Shown: positions 36,426-44,971 of the stretch, piece after piece | Numbering within the stretch: position 1 is the first letter of the stretch | How the letters are laid out: every line of letters begins with the position of its first letter | Origin: Bradyrhizobium xenonodulans | GTDB taxonomy: Bacteria; Pseudomonadota; Alphaproteobacteria; Rhizobiales; Xanthobacteraceae | Length of the DNA: 64,000 nt | Assembly (NCBI RefSeq): GCF_027594865.1 | Contig: NZ_CP089391.1 | Location: 6,106,501 to 6,170,500 of the forward strand | Direction: 5' to 3' | Made by a program: the position numbers and the translations under genes | The notes under the pieces: generated by a model | The model's database searches: none | Told to the model about the DNA's origin: nothing | Seen by the model: only the letters and a program-made list of their open reading frames with translations

Positions 36426-37205
36426 ATGACGGATCGTCACCTGGCCTTCGCTCTGTTCGACCGGCCCGTCGTGCTCGATCTCGCGGCGGTCGTGGATGTC
36501 TTGCGCAAACGACATCCCGGAATCGAGATCGACCTGCCCGAAGCTGCAGCGGGACAGGCGGCGCCGGTGATCCGTTGCGCCGGTCAGAACATCCTGCTGA
36601 TGGTCATGTCAATGCCGGTCCCGCGCGAGAGCTGGGACTTGCCCGGCCGGCGCACCGTCGCGACCTGGCCGGCTGCGCTCGAGGTGCTCGGCGGGCATGC
36701 CGCTCACGTCGTGATATCGACGGTCGGGCGGGTCGGGACACCTGCAGAGCGGCTGCAGGCCGCGCGCACCGTGACCGCGGTCACCGGCGGTTTGATTGCG
36801 ACCATCCCGGCCGTGGCGGTTTTATGGAATGGGCTTGTCGCCCACCCCGCCGAGCGATGGGAGCTGTTTGCACGCGAGGCTTTCGCCGAATATCCGCGCA
36901 TTCCGTTTCCGCTGTGGGTCAGCATTCATCCGTTCCGCGACGGCGAGATCACCGGCGCGATTACGTTCGGCCTGGCGCCGTTCGGCGACCGCGAGATCGA
37001 GTTCGAAGGCAAAGGCGCCGATCCGAACGAGATCATGATCACGGTCGCCCGCCTCATCGTCTACGTGCTCGAACATGGTGCCGTGCTGCGCGACGGCGAC
37101 ACGCTTGGCGCCGGCGAGTCCGACCGCATCAAAATCCACCACATCGTGTCGCGTCGTGTTCAGGGCCTGCCGGTGCTGCAGGCCACCGTGCCCGGCGCAG
37201 CCTAG
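36426..37205 (+). CDS. Hypothetical protein, possible DUF4261 family
   Basis: 259 residues from the ATG at 36426, which has GAGGG seven bases upstream; an in-frame ATG at 36411 is an alternative. The sequence MTDRHLAFALFDRPVVLDLA, AAHVVISTVGR and GLIATIPAVAVLWNGLVAHP recalls the DUF4261 family; function unknown. No signal or membrane segment. It follows the RND pump by 95 bases but is probably an independent unit with the small gene after it. Confidence 0.65.
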   Translation: MTDRHLAFALFDRPVVLDLAAVVDVLRKRHPGIEIDLPEAAAGQAAPVIRCAGQNILLMVMSMPVPRESWDLPGRRTVATWPAALEVLGGHAAHVVISTVGRVGTPAERLQAARTVTAVTGGLIATIPAVAVLWNGLVAHPAERWELFAREAFAEYPRIPFPLWVSIHPFRDGEITGAITFGLAPFGDREIEFEGKGADPNEIMITVARLIVYVLEHGAVLRDGDTLGAGESDRIKIHHIVSRRVQGLPVLQATVPGAA

Positions 37206-37227
37206 GCCAGAAGCATCAGGTGGCGAT

Positions 37228-37638
37228 ATGTCCGATGCGGCAAAGGTCGGCGACGATCTCGGACGTCTCACGGTCGATCACTATGCCGGCGAATCCCGGC
37301 CGGACATGCTCTCGCCGGATCAGGACTATATCGGCTATTATCGGGTCGTGACGCCGCTGCGCGTGCTGTTCGTCAGCGCCGTGCATCGGGCCGAAAGATC
37401 GGACGGCCGGATCGAACGCCTCCACATCAACGTCAATGTCCGGGACGGCCGCGGCGAGTTCAAATATCTCGGGCGGCGATCGGACCATTTCAACGAGGCC
37501 GAAAAGCGCGCCATCGCGGAGCGCCTCGAGACCGAGTTCAAGCGCGACCGCAAACTGTTGTTTGCTCTGCATGTCCCCGGCGCACGGCGCGACGACGAGA
37601 TCGACGTTGCCTCGTCTTATGAGGTCAAGCGCGCATAG
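37228..37638 (+). CDS. Hypothetical cytosolic protein
   Basis: 136 residues. Compact, charged, with YIGYYRVVTPLRVLFVSAVH, RIERLHINVNVRDGRGEFKY and SDHFNEAEKRAIAERLETEF. I do not recognise the family. It starts 22 bases after the preceding gene, so the two are probably cotranscribed. No motif for catalysis or DNA binding is visible. Confidence 0.65.
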   Translation: MSDAAKVGDDLGRLTVDHYAGESRPDMLSPDQDYIGYYRVVTPLRVLFVSAVHRAERSDGRIERLHINVNVRDGRGEFKYLGRRSDHFNEAEKRAIAERLETEFKRDRKLLFALHVPGARRDDEIDVASSYEVKRA

Positions 37639-37662
37639 CCCGTTTCTCCAACGCGTCGCGCG

Positions 37663-39924
37663 CTAGGCATTCTCCGCCGGAGCCTGCCGTGCCTCGCCGC
37701 TCGACACCAGCAGCACCGAGACCTTGGACTGCCTGAGCACCGCGTCGGCAACGCCGCCGAAGGAGAGATGATTGGCCTCGATCCGGTCGACGCCCATCAC
37801 CACGAGATCGACGTCGGTGGTGTCGATCTCGCGCAGGATCGCGGCCTCCGGCGCCCGGTTTACGCGCAGGGTCGTGGTGATGTCGACGTCGTAGCGGGCG
37901 GCGAGATCGCTGGCGTCCTTCAGGATGCCGGCCTCCTGGCCCAGGCCGCGAGAGGCGCCGCGCTGCGCGCCCTTGTCCCGGGTCGTCGCGACATAGATCA
38001 CCCGCAGCGAGCCTGAGCCGGCCTGCGTCAGCGCGACCGCGACCTCGGCGCCGCGCTTGGAGACGCCGCTGCCGGAGACCGGAACGAGGATGTTGAGCCC
38101 TTCCGGCACGGGCTGCTTCAAGTGCTTACCCTTGGCCGCCACGATCGCGAGAGGCCCCTCGAATTTGGCCGCGATGTCCTCGATCTTGCGGTCGAAGCGA
38201 TCCTTGGCGGCGGTGACCTTGTCGACGCCGACGACGAGGAGGTCGAAGCCCTTGCGCGCCTCGTCGGCAATGGTTTCGCCGAGCTCCGCCCGCCTAGCAC
38301 GGGTAACGACATCGACGCTGCCGGCATCGCCACTGGCGGAGACGGTTTCGGCGGCCTTCTTTACCACGGCCTCGTGGCTTTCCTGCTCGTCGCGGCCCTG
38401 CTCCTGCTCCCCGGCGCGCTTGCCGATATGGAGCACGGTGATCGGCAGGCCACGCATGCCGGCGATCAGGCCGGCGATATGGGCGGCGAAGGTGGCGTTG
38501 ACGCTCTCGTCTACCGCCAGCAGAGGGCGTTCGAGATTGGCGATGAAGCCGCGCTTCTCGAATTCCTCCCGCTCCAGGCGCGCCTTCTCCTCCGCGTTCA
38601 TCGGCAGCCTGGCCAGCGCCGCGCGCAGCATCGGCGGCATCGCCATCGTGGTCACGATCGCCATGGTGACGATCATCGTGAACAGGTTCTGGCTGAGCAC
38701 GCCGATGGACAGGCCAATGGTCGCGATGATGACCTCGGTCGAGCCGCGCGCGTTCATCCCGCTCGCGAGCGCCAGTGACTCTCGATAGTTCAGCCCGCCC
38801 AGCGTGCCGCCGACAAAGGCGCCGCCGAACTTGCCCACACTGGCGATCACGACCAGCAGGCCGGTCAGCATCAGCAGATCGGGATCGCGCAGCACCGAGA
38901 GATCGGCACTGAGGCCCGCGAGGCCGAAGAACACCGGCATGAAGAAGCTCGAGATCAATCCGCGCAGGCGCTCGTCGATCTGCCGCGTCAGGATCGGGGA
39001 TTCCCCGACCAGAATGCCGGCGACGAAGGCCCCGAGCACGGTGTGGACACCGATCAGGTGCGTGATCAGCGCCATCATGGACATCAGCAGCAGGATGACG
39101 GTAATGACTGCCGCCGCGCTGACGAGATTGTCGTTGGCCCAGCGGATGAGCCGAAACACCAGCCGGCGGCCGATGGTGAAACTGATGGCGAGGAAGGCGA
39201 GCGTGCCGAGCACGGCCCTCGCCACCGAGGCGATGTCCAGCGTGCCATGCGAGGCGAGGCTGAAGATGACGGCGATGATGATCCAGCCGATGGTATCGTC
39301 GATGACCGCGGTCGCGACGATGATCTGACCGACATTGCGGCGCATGAAATTCATCTCGCGCACGACCACGGCGACGATCTTCACCGAGGAGATCGACAGC
39401 GCCGTGCCCATGAACAGCGAGGCCACGAGGCGCGCTTGCGGATTCGGCAGCAGCGCATCGGGCAGAAACTCACCGAGCGCGAAACCGCAGGCGAAGGGCA
39501 CGAGGATGCCGGCGATCGAGATCGCGATCGCGGCCTTGCCGACCTTCCTGACCAGCTTGAGGTCGGTCTCCATGCCGGTGAGCAAGAGCAGCAGCAGGAT
39601 GCCGAACTGGGCGATGCCGTCGATCATCGCCTTCTGCTCGGGTGTCTTGGGGAAGATCGCGGCTTGCGCCTCCGGCCAGATCCAGCCGAACAGCGACGGC
39701 CCCAGTAAAATGCCGGCGAGCAGCTCGCCGATCACCGAGGGCTGGCCGATGCGCTGCATGATCTCGCCGAGGCCGCGGCCGACCGCGATCAGCAGCACGA
39801 TCTGCGCCACCAGCAGGAATTCGGACGGGCCGGCCGATTTGCCGCCCTCGGCACTGGCCGCAATGGTGGTGAGGACGAGCGCCGCGGGGACAAGGCCGAC
39901 CGGTCGGAGCAGGCGCCATGGCAT
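37663..39924 (-). CDS. CPA2 cation:proton antiporter with C-terminal universal stress domains
   Basis: 753 residues. After an N-terminal signal-like helix, residues ~35-440 form a Na+/H+ exchanger domain with about 12 helices, containing the acidic pair in TAVIDDTIGWIIIAVIFSL. Residues ~460-740 hold two UspA-like domains (LERPLLAVDESVNATFAAHI, and VPEGLNILVPVSGSGVSKRG with DLVVMGVDRIEANHLSFGG). It should exchange K+ or Na+ for H+ across the inner membrane, with the Usp part as a nucleotide-responsive regulator. It is monocistronic. Confidence 0.9.
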   Translation of the reverse strand: MPWRLLRPVGLVPAALVLTTIAASAEGGKSAGPSEFLLVAQIVLLIAVGRGLGEIMQRIGQPSVIGELLAGILLGPSLFGWIWPEAQAAIFPKTPEQKAMIDGIAQFGILLLLLLTGMETDLKLVRKVGKAAIAISIAGILVPFACGFALGEFLPDALLPNPQARLVASLFMGTALSISSVKIVAVVVREMNFMRRNVGQIIVATAVIDDTIGWIIIAVIFSLASHGTLDIASVARAVLGTLAFLAISFTIGRRLVFRLIRWANDNLVSAAAVITVILLLMSMMALITHLIGVHTVLGAFVAGILVGESPILTRQIDERLRGLISSFFMPVFFGLAGLSADLSVLRDPDLLMLTGLLVVIASVGKFGGAFVGGTLGGLNYRESLALASGMNARGSTEVIIATIGLSIGVLSQNLFTMIVTMAIVTTMAMPPMLRAALARLPMNAEEKARLEREEFEKRGFIANLERPLLAVDESVNATFAAHIAGLIAGMRGLPITVLHIGKRAGEQEQGRDEQESHEAVVKKAAETVSASGDAGSVDVVTRARRAELGETIADEARKGFDLLVVGVDKVTAAKDRFDRKIEDIAAKFEGPLAIVAAKGKHLKQPVPEGLNILVPVSGSGVSKRGAEVAVALTQAGSGSLRVIYVATTRDKGAQRGASRGLGQEAGILKDASDLAARYDVDITTTLRVNRAPEAAILREIDTTDVDLVVMGVDRIEANHLSFGGVADAVLRQSKVSVLLVSSGEARQAPAENA

Positions 39925-40193
39925 GCAGGTGGTTTTCCCCCTTCATCCGCCCCGGTGTCGGGGCCACAGCGGATAGAACCCGCGGGAGGTGGAGCGGGTT
40001 CCCACCTCACCCGGCGGGTCGAAAAACGAAAAGTGCGAAAACAACCCCATGCACAGTAGCGATGGTGTTGAAAAGGCTCGAGAAAATTTCGGCCTACCCG
40101 AATCGGCTTGCGCCGTCGGGCAAATCACTGGCAGAATGGCATGATCGGCGGGGTGCGTGACGGTGGAGTTGCGCGAGCTGCCGCCACGCTCTC
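39925..40193. other. Intergenic sequence before the 87-bp element
   Basis: Part of a 366-base gap between the antiporter and MFS genes, both minus-strand. Apart from the dyad element at 40194-40279 I see no gene or RNA. It should contain the antiporter promoter. Confidence 0.4.
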
Positions 40194-40279
40194 CGTCATT
40201 GCGAGCGCCGCGAAGCAATCCAGAGTCCCCCCGCGGAAGGATTCTGGATTGCTTCGTCGCTGGGCTCCTCGCAATGACG
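40194..40279. repeat. ~87-bp nested dyad element, copy 1
   Basis: Runs from CGTCATTGCGAG to CGCAATGACG, with the inner arms GAAGCAATCCAGA and TCTGGATTGCTTC. The four arms pair as two nested stems. It lies 11 bases beyond the MFS stop codon, on the 3' side of that gene. Confidence 0.85.
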
Positions 40280-40290
40280 GTGGAGAGAGG

Positions 40291-41463
40291 TTAGGCCGCC
40301 TGCGGCGTCCGGATCTCGCGCGGGAGGATGATCGCGGCGGCGATCGCGAGCAGGCAGAGGGCGGCGAAGGCATGCAGCATCGTCACGAAGCCGCCCTGCT
40401 CGTAGAGCCAGGCGACCAGGCCGACGGAGGCGCCGGCCGCGGTGAAGCCGATGAAATAGCGCACCGCATAGGCGCGCGAGCGCCATTCCTCGCTGGTGTA
40501 TTTGCCGACCATGGCGTCGTTGACCGTGACCTGCCCGAACGCGCCCATGACGATGCCGATCGAGACCAGGATCAGCGGCAGATTGGACAGGCTCGCGGCG
40601 AGATAGAGGAAGGGCGCCAGCATGAAGGACAGCGGCAGCGCCACCGCCTTCAGCGAGTAGCGGTCGAGCAGCCGGCCGATCGTGTATTGCGTCATCGCGC
40701 CGAACACGTAGACGCAGGCCGCGATCACGCCTAACAGCGCCGGGCTCTTGGTCAGGTCCGCAAGCCGCTCCGCGAACAGTTTTGGCAGCGCGACGGTGAC
40801 CGCGTTGAACGTGGTCGAGATCGCGATCACGACGATCAGCAGCGACAGGATCACGCGCCACATGTCCTGTTTTGCGACCCGCGCCTGCGCGGCCGCCTGC
40901 CTGGAGCCCTTGCGGTCTTCGTGCACGACCATCATCGCGAACGCGATGCCGATCAGGATGGTGACGATGCCGGGGACGATGAAGGCAAAGCGCCAGCCGA
41001 GATATTGCCCGATCACGCCCGTCACCAGCGCGGAGGAGGCAACGCCGAGATTGCCCCAGACGCCGTTGATGCCCATCTCGCGGCCGAGCCTGTCGGCATA
41101 GGACACGATCATCGCGGTGCCGACTGGATGGTAGATCGAGGCGAAGATGCCGATGGCGAACAGCGCCGCGCCGAGCTGCGCCGGGGTCTGGACGAAGCCG
41201 ACCGAGATCATGGACAGGCCGATGCCGACGAAGAAGATCAGCATCATGTGGCGGCGGCTCCAGCGGTCGCCGAGCCAGCCCGTCAGCAGTGAGCCGGCAC
41301 CGAATGCCACGAAGCCAGGTGTCGCGTAAGGCAAGAGTTCCGAATAGGCCATGCCGAGCGCCGGCCCCATGATGATCACGGCGGCGGCGAAGATCAGCAT
41401 CGCATAATGGTCGATGAAATGGCCTGCGTTGACGAAACTGATCACCCGGCTGGGATTGTTCAT
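40291..41463 (-). CDS. Major facilitator superfamily transporter
   Basis: 390 residues, 12 helices. Opens MNNPSRVISFVNAGHFIDHY and has the MFS loop motif TGWLGDRWSRRHMM between helices 2 and 3, and GRLLDRYSLKAVALPLSF at the start of the second half. The pattern resembles FSR-type drug or metabolite exporters. The ATG at 41463 has GGAGAGGA upstream. It is divergent from an AraC gene with 51 bases between starts, like the NimT/NimR arrangement of E. coli; the AraC protein probably controls it. Substrate unknown. Confidence 0.88.
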   Translation of the reverse strand: MNNPSRVISFVNAGHFIDHYAMLIFAAAVIIMGPALGMAYSELLPYATPGFVAFGAGSLLTGWLGDRWSRRHMMLIFFVGIGLSMISVGFVQTPAQLGAALFAIGIFASIYHPVGTAMIVSYADRLGREMGINGVWGNLGVASSALVTGVIGQYLGWRFAFIVPGIVTILIGIAFAMMVVHEDRKGSRQAAAQARVAKQDMWRVILSLLIVVIAISTTFNAVTVALPKLFAERLADLTKSPALLGVIAACVYVFGAMTQYTIGRLLDRYSLKAVALPLSFMLAPFLYLAASLSNLPLILVSIGIVMGAFGQVTVNDAMVGKYTSEEWRSRAYAVRYFIGFTAAGASVGLVAWLYEQGGFVTMLHAFAALCLLAIAAAIILPREIRTPQAA

Positions 41464-41514
41464 TCCGAATCCTCTCCTGCTCCGAAATGAGTTATATGTC
41501 CTGGCCATGACGGG

Positions 41515-42324
41515 ATGCTGCCAATGACTGTCTTGGAAACGCCAATCCTTCGGGAGGTCCGGAGCAACCATTTCTCGCCCGCAGGCGTGCATCTGGTCGC
41601 GCGCGACTATCCCAAGGGGATGCGGATCGATCCGCACCTGCACCGCGAGGCGCAGCTGATCTATGCGGCCAAGGGCACCATGCAGGTGACGACGCCCGAG
41701 GGGCGCTGGCTGGTGCCGCCGGACCGTGCGGTCTGGGTGCCGGCCGGGCTCGAGCACGCCCTCGATTTGCTCGCCGACATCGAGATGCGCACGCTGTATT
41801 TCGACCTCGCCTGGCTGAAGCGCGAGAAGCGCTATGAGGGGCTGACCAGGGAATTCGTGGTGCGGGTGTCGCCCCTGCTGAACCAGGCGATCCTCGCTTT
41901 GTTCGACGCGCGCAACACCGAGGAACGGACCGGGCTCTTGGTGCGCCTGGTGATGCTGGAATTGCACCAGGCGGAGGATTCCGCGACCTTCGTGCCGCTG
42001 CCGCACGAGCCGCGCTGCCGCCGCGCCGCGATGATCGTGCTCGACGATCCCACCGGCCTGCACGACATCGACACGCTGGCGCGCGAGGTCGGAACCTCCG
42101 CGCGTACCTTGTCGCGGTTGTTCTCCACGGAGACGCAGCTCAGCTTCAAGAGCTGGTGCCAGCGCGCGCGGATTGCAGCCGCGATCCAGCGGTTGTCGAC
42201 CGATGCGAGCGTGTCGGTGAAGCAGCTCGCGACCCAGCTCGGCTATGCCAGCGTGCCGGCGTTCTCGGCGGCCTTCCGCCAGGTGACCGGGCGGACGCCG
42301 ACGGAGTTTGCGAGGAAAGCTTAG
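41515..42324 (+). CDS. AraC family regulator with N-terminal cupin
   Basis: 269 residues (ATG 41515, or 41524 giving MTVLETP). N-terminal cupin with RIDPHLHREAQLIYAAKGTM and the block RWLVPPDRAVWVPAGLEHAL; C-terminal AraC domain with DIDTLAREVGTSARTLSRLF and VKQLATQLGYASVPAFSAAF followed by RQVTGRTPTEF. This is the NimR-like layout. Divergent from the MFS transporter gene, which it most likely regulates. Confidence 0.9.
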   Translation: MLPMTVLETPILREVRSNHFSPAGVHLVARDYPKGMRIDPHLHREAQLIYAAKGTMQVTTPEGRWLVPPDRAVWVPAGLEHALDLLADIEMRTLYFDLAWLKREKRYEGLTREFVVRVSPLLNQAILALFDARNTEERTGLLVRLVMLELHQAEDSATFVPLPHEPRCRRAAMIVLDDPTGLHDIDTLAREVGTSARTLSRLFSTETQLSFKSWCQRARIAAAIQRLSTDASVSVKQLATQLGYASVPAFSAAFRQVTGRTPTEFARKA

Positions 42325-42337
42325 CCACCCACTCGGT

Positions 42338-42439
42338 GTCATTGCCCGCGAAAGCGGGCAATCCAGTATTCCACCAGCGCCGGTGATTGAACCGATGGGC
42401 TGCGGCGTACTGGATGCCCCGCCTTCGCGGGGCATGACA
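42338..42439. repeat. Second intergenic dyad family (GTCATTGCCCGCG type)
   Basis: GTCATTGCCCGCGAAAGCGG and GCCCCGCCTTCGCGGGGCAT bracket the element, each with an internal stem. It shares the GTCATTGC edge with the 87-bp family but differs inside. It sits 3' of the AraC gene and 5' of the malonyl-CoA decarboxylase gene. Confidence 0.7.
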
Positions 42440-42613
42440 GCGCGTTTGAGATGAACGCGACCCAGTGCATCCCCGCCCACACCGGGCATGACGGCATTCT
42501 CCAAAACGCACGGCCCAACTAAAGATGCCGCATTCCCCTGCTTGATTGTGATCGGTTTCCGCCTAAATCCCGTGTAAGCTTCCCGCACCGCACAAACCGG
42601 ACTGAAAGCACAG

Positions 42614-43966
42614 ATGGCCAATGCCTTCTTCTCCGACCTGCTCGCCACCATCTCCGAGCGCGGCCGCACGCTGCTGCGCCGCGGGGATTCCGCCGATACC
42701 AAGCAGGATGCCGATGGGCTGCTCGAACTCTGCGGCGCGCTGCTGTCGGGCCGTGGCGAAGCATCCGGCACCGCCCTGGCGCGTGAGGTGCTCGACATCT
42801 ACGGGGAGCTGGATGCGGCGGGCCGCCGCGCCTTCTTCGAGGGCCTCGTGCGCGATTTCGGTCCGGACCGGGAGCGCCTGTCCAAGGCGATCGAGAAATG
42901 GCGCGCCAAGCCGAGCGACGAGGACGCAAGCTCGCTGCATTTCGCCTCCGAGCCGCGCCGGCAGGAACTGATCCGCCGCCTCAACCGCGCGCCGGGTGGT
43001 ACCGGCGATCTCGTCGCCATGCGTGCCGACCTGCTCGGCATGATGAACGGACACACCGATCTCGCCGCGCTCGATCGCGACGTCTCGCATCTTCTCTCGT
43101 CGTGGTTCAACAGGGGGTTTCTCGTGCTGCGCCGGATTGACTGGTCGACCCCGGCCAACATCCTCGAAAAGATCATCCGTTACGAAGCCGTGCACGAGAT
43201 CAGCGACTGGGACGATCTGCGCCGCCGCATCGATCCGGTCGACCGGCGCTGCTACGCCTTCTTCCATCCCGCGATGGTGGACGAGCCGCTGATCTTCGTC
43301 GAGGTGGCGCTGACCGAGACGATCCCCGGCGCGATCGCGCCGCTGCTCGCGGTCGATCGCCAGCATCTGCCGATCGAACGAGCGCGCACCGCCGTGTTCT
43401 ATTCGATCTCCAACACCCAGCGCGGTCTCGGCGGCATCTCCTTCGGCAGTTTCCTGATCAAGCAGGTGGTCGAGGAGCTCAGGCGCGAGACGCCGAAGCT
43501 CGACACCTTCGTGACGCTGTCGCCGGTGCCCGGCTTCATGCCATGGGTGAAGCAGGACAAGGATTTGCCGCTGTCGGACGAGGACCGCGAGGTGCTGAAG
43601 CGCCTCGACGATCCCAAATGGTTCGAGAACCCCGAGACGACGACGCTGCTCCGCGCCTTGATCGAGCCGCTCGCAGCGCACTATTTCCTCAAGGCGCGCA
43701 CGCCGAAGGGCAAGCTGATCGATTCCGTCGCCCGCTTCCATCTCGGCAACGGCGCGCGGCTCGAACGCATCAACTGGCTGGGAGACCTCTCGCCGAAGGG
43801 CGTGCGCGAATCCGCCGGCGTGATGGTCAACTACCTCTACCGCCTCGACGACATCGAGAAGAACCACGAAGCCTACGCCAATGACGGCGAGGTCGTGGCC
43901 TCGAGCGCGGTGAAGAAGCTGCTCAAGGGCGAAGGGCGAAGGCTCTTGGACATGCGGCTGTCGTAA
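42614..43966 (+). CDS. Malonyl-CoA decarboxylase
   Basis: 450 residues, full length for the bacterial (MatA-like) and human enzyme family. It converts malonyl-CoA to acetyl-CoA and CO2 in the cytosol. Blocks seen: AHYFLKARTPKGKLIDSVA, RFHLGNGARLERINWLGD with the catalytic His H376, and YSISNTQRGLGGISFGSFLI with Ser at 264/266 in the region of the conserved Ser. No matB or matC gene is adjacent, so this is an isolated gene rather than the malonate-catabolism operon. It is followed by the triple dyad array. Confidence 0.95.
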   Translation: MANAFFSDLLATISERGRTLLRRGDSADTKQDADGLLELCGALLSGRGEASGTALAREVLDIYGELDAAGRRAFFEGLVRDFGPDRERLSKAIEKWRAKPSDEDASSLHFASEPRRQELIRRLNRAPGGTGDLVAMRADLLGMMNGHTDLAALDRDVSHLLSSWFNRGFLVLRRIDWSTPANILEKIIRYEAVHEISDWDDLRRRIDPVDRRCYAFFHPAMVDEPLIFVEVALTETIPGAIAPLLAVDRQHLPIERARTAVFYSISNTQRGLGGISFGSFLIKQVVEELRRETPKLDTFVTLSPVPGFMPWVKQDKDLPLSDEDREVLKRLDDPKWFENPETTTLLRALIEPLAAHYFLKARTPKGKLIDSVARFHLGNGARLERINWLGDLSPKGVRESAGVMVNYLYRLDDIEKNHEAYANDGEVVASSAVKKLLKGEGRRLLDMRLS

Positions 43967-43986
43967 GGGCGACGCTCGCTCCACAC

Positions 43987-44073
43987 CGTCATTGCGAGGA
44001 GCCCTTGCGACGAAGCAATCCAGACTGCCGCCGCGGAAAGAGTCTGGATTGCTTCGCTCCGCTCGCAATGACG
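43987..44073. repeat. 87-bp nested dyad element, copy 2 (array unit A)
   Basis: Full 87-bp form, CGTCATTGCGAGG to CGCAATGACG with inner arms GAAGCAATCCAGA/TCTGGATTGCTTC. First of three copies at a ~170-base period after the decarboxylase gene; flanked on the right by GAGTGTGTGGCGACGCCT. Confidence 0.92.
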
Positions 44074-44156
44074 GAGTGTGTGGCGACGCCTCGGACTCAT
44101 CTGACCTGCCGCCCGCTGCGGGACCAGACGCCTACGAGTGGCTCCACTCCCTCCAC

Positions 44157-44243
44157 CGTCATTGCGAGGAGCCCTTGCGACGAAGCAATCCAGACTGCCG
44201 CCGCGGAAAGAGTCTGGATTGCTTCGCTCCGCTCGCAATGACG
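44157..44243. repeat. 87-bp nested dyad element, copy 3 (array unit B)
   Basis: Appears identical to unit A over the whole 87 bp and the following GAGTGTGTGGCGACGCCT; starts 170 bases after it. The spacers between units differ. Confidence 0.92.
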
Positions 44244-44327
44244 GAGTGTGTGGCGACGCCTTAGGCAATTCCAGCGACCCGCCCCCGCAGCAGACAAGAC
44301 GTCCGTCGAAAGCACCGCCCTCTCCAC

Positions 44328-44414
44328 CGTCATTGCGAGGAGCCCTTGCGACGAAGCAATCCAGGCTGCTTCCGCGGAAAGAGTCTGGATTGCTTCGCTC
44401 CGCTCGCAATGACG
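44328..44414. repeat. 87-bp nested dyad element, copy 4 (array unit C)
   Basis: Third unit, 171 bases after unit B, with small changes in the loop (CTGCTTCCGCGG). The right flank GAGTGTGTGGCGACA is shared with units A and B. It ends 50 bases before the GIY-YIG stop codon. Confidence 0.92.
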
Positions 44415-44463
44415 GAGTGTGTGGCGACACTCTCGCAACCGACTGACAGCGCTCTGCAAGTGC

Positions 44464-44751
44464 TCAGATCAGCGTCTCGTACAGATCGGTCCAGTCCGGA
44501 TTGACGCTTTCGATCAGCGCCAGCTTATTCGCCCGGCTGCCGCCCTTGATCTGCTTCTCGCGCGTAATCGCGTCGGTCATTGTCGCGTGCAGCTCGTACC
44601 AGACGAGGAGCTTGCAGCCGTACTTGGACGAGAAGCCCTTCGCGAGACCCTCGCGGTGCTCGAACGCGCGGCGCGGCGGGTTCGAGGTGACACCGACGTA
44701 GATCGTGCCATTGCGGCGATTTGCGAACATGTAAACGCAAGGCTGTTTCAT
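44464..44751 (-). CDS. GIY-YIG nuclease superfamily protein
   Basis: 95 residues, a single GIY-YIG domain. CVYMFANRRNGTIYVGVTSN carries the two signature parts as VYM and YVG, followed by RRAFEHREG with the conserved Arg and His, and ITREKQIKGGSRANKLALIE. Such stand-alone proteins are frequent in rhizobia; their task is unknown. It has no partner gene. Copies of the 87-bp dyad element lie 50 bases beyond its stop and 98 bases upstream of its start. Confidence 0.92.
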   Translation of the reverse strand: MKQPCVYMFANRRNGTIYVGVTSNPPRRAFEHREGLAKGFSSKYGCKLLVWYELHATMTDAITREKQIKGGSRANKLALIESVNPDWTDLYETLI

Positions 44752-44848
44752 GATCGTGCTCGGCTGAGAGTGCGTTCACGATACCACAACCGGGAGATGA
44801 TCGCGAGCAGCATCTGCAATTGGCTAAGAAACGCAGCCGTCGCCACAC

Positions 44849-44935
44849 CGTCATTGCGAGGAGCGCTTGCGACGAAGCAATCCAGGCTGCTGCCGCGGAA
44901 AGAGTCTGGATTGCTTCGCTGCGTTCGCAATGACG
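44849..44935. repeat. 87-bp nested dyad element, copy 5
   Basis: Full-length copy, with GAGCGCTTGCGACG on the left and GCTGCGTTCGCAATGACG on the right. It lies between the GIY-YIG start and the 3' end of the tartrate dehydratase gene; the flank GAGCGTGTGG resembles that of the array units. Confidence 0.9.
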
Positions 44936-44971
44936 GAGCGTGTGGCGCGGCCGTCGCGCCTCAGCGCCCCC

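Noticed and set aside
40291..42798. Long minus-strand frame that would extend the MFS gene through the AraC gene
   Set aside because: The MFS protein has its own start and ribosome binding site at 41463; the extension is antisense to the AraC and decarboxylase genes.
43987..44935. Possible CRISPR array because of regular repeats
   Set aside because: Repeats are 87 bp with internal dyads and ~84-base spacers, only three units, and no cas genes; this is an intergenic element family.
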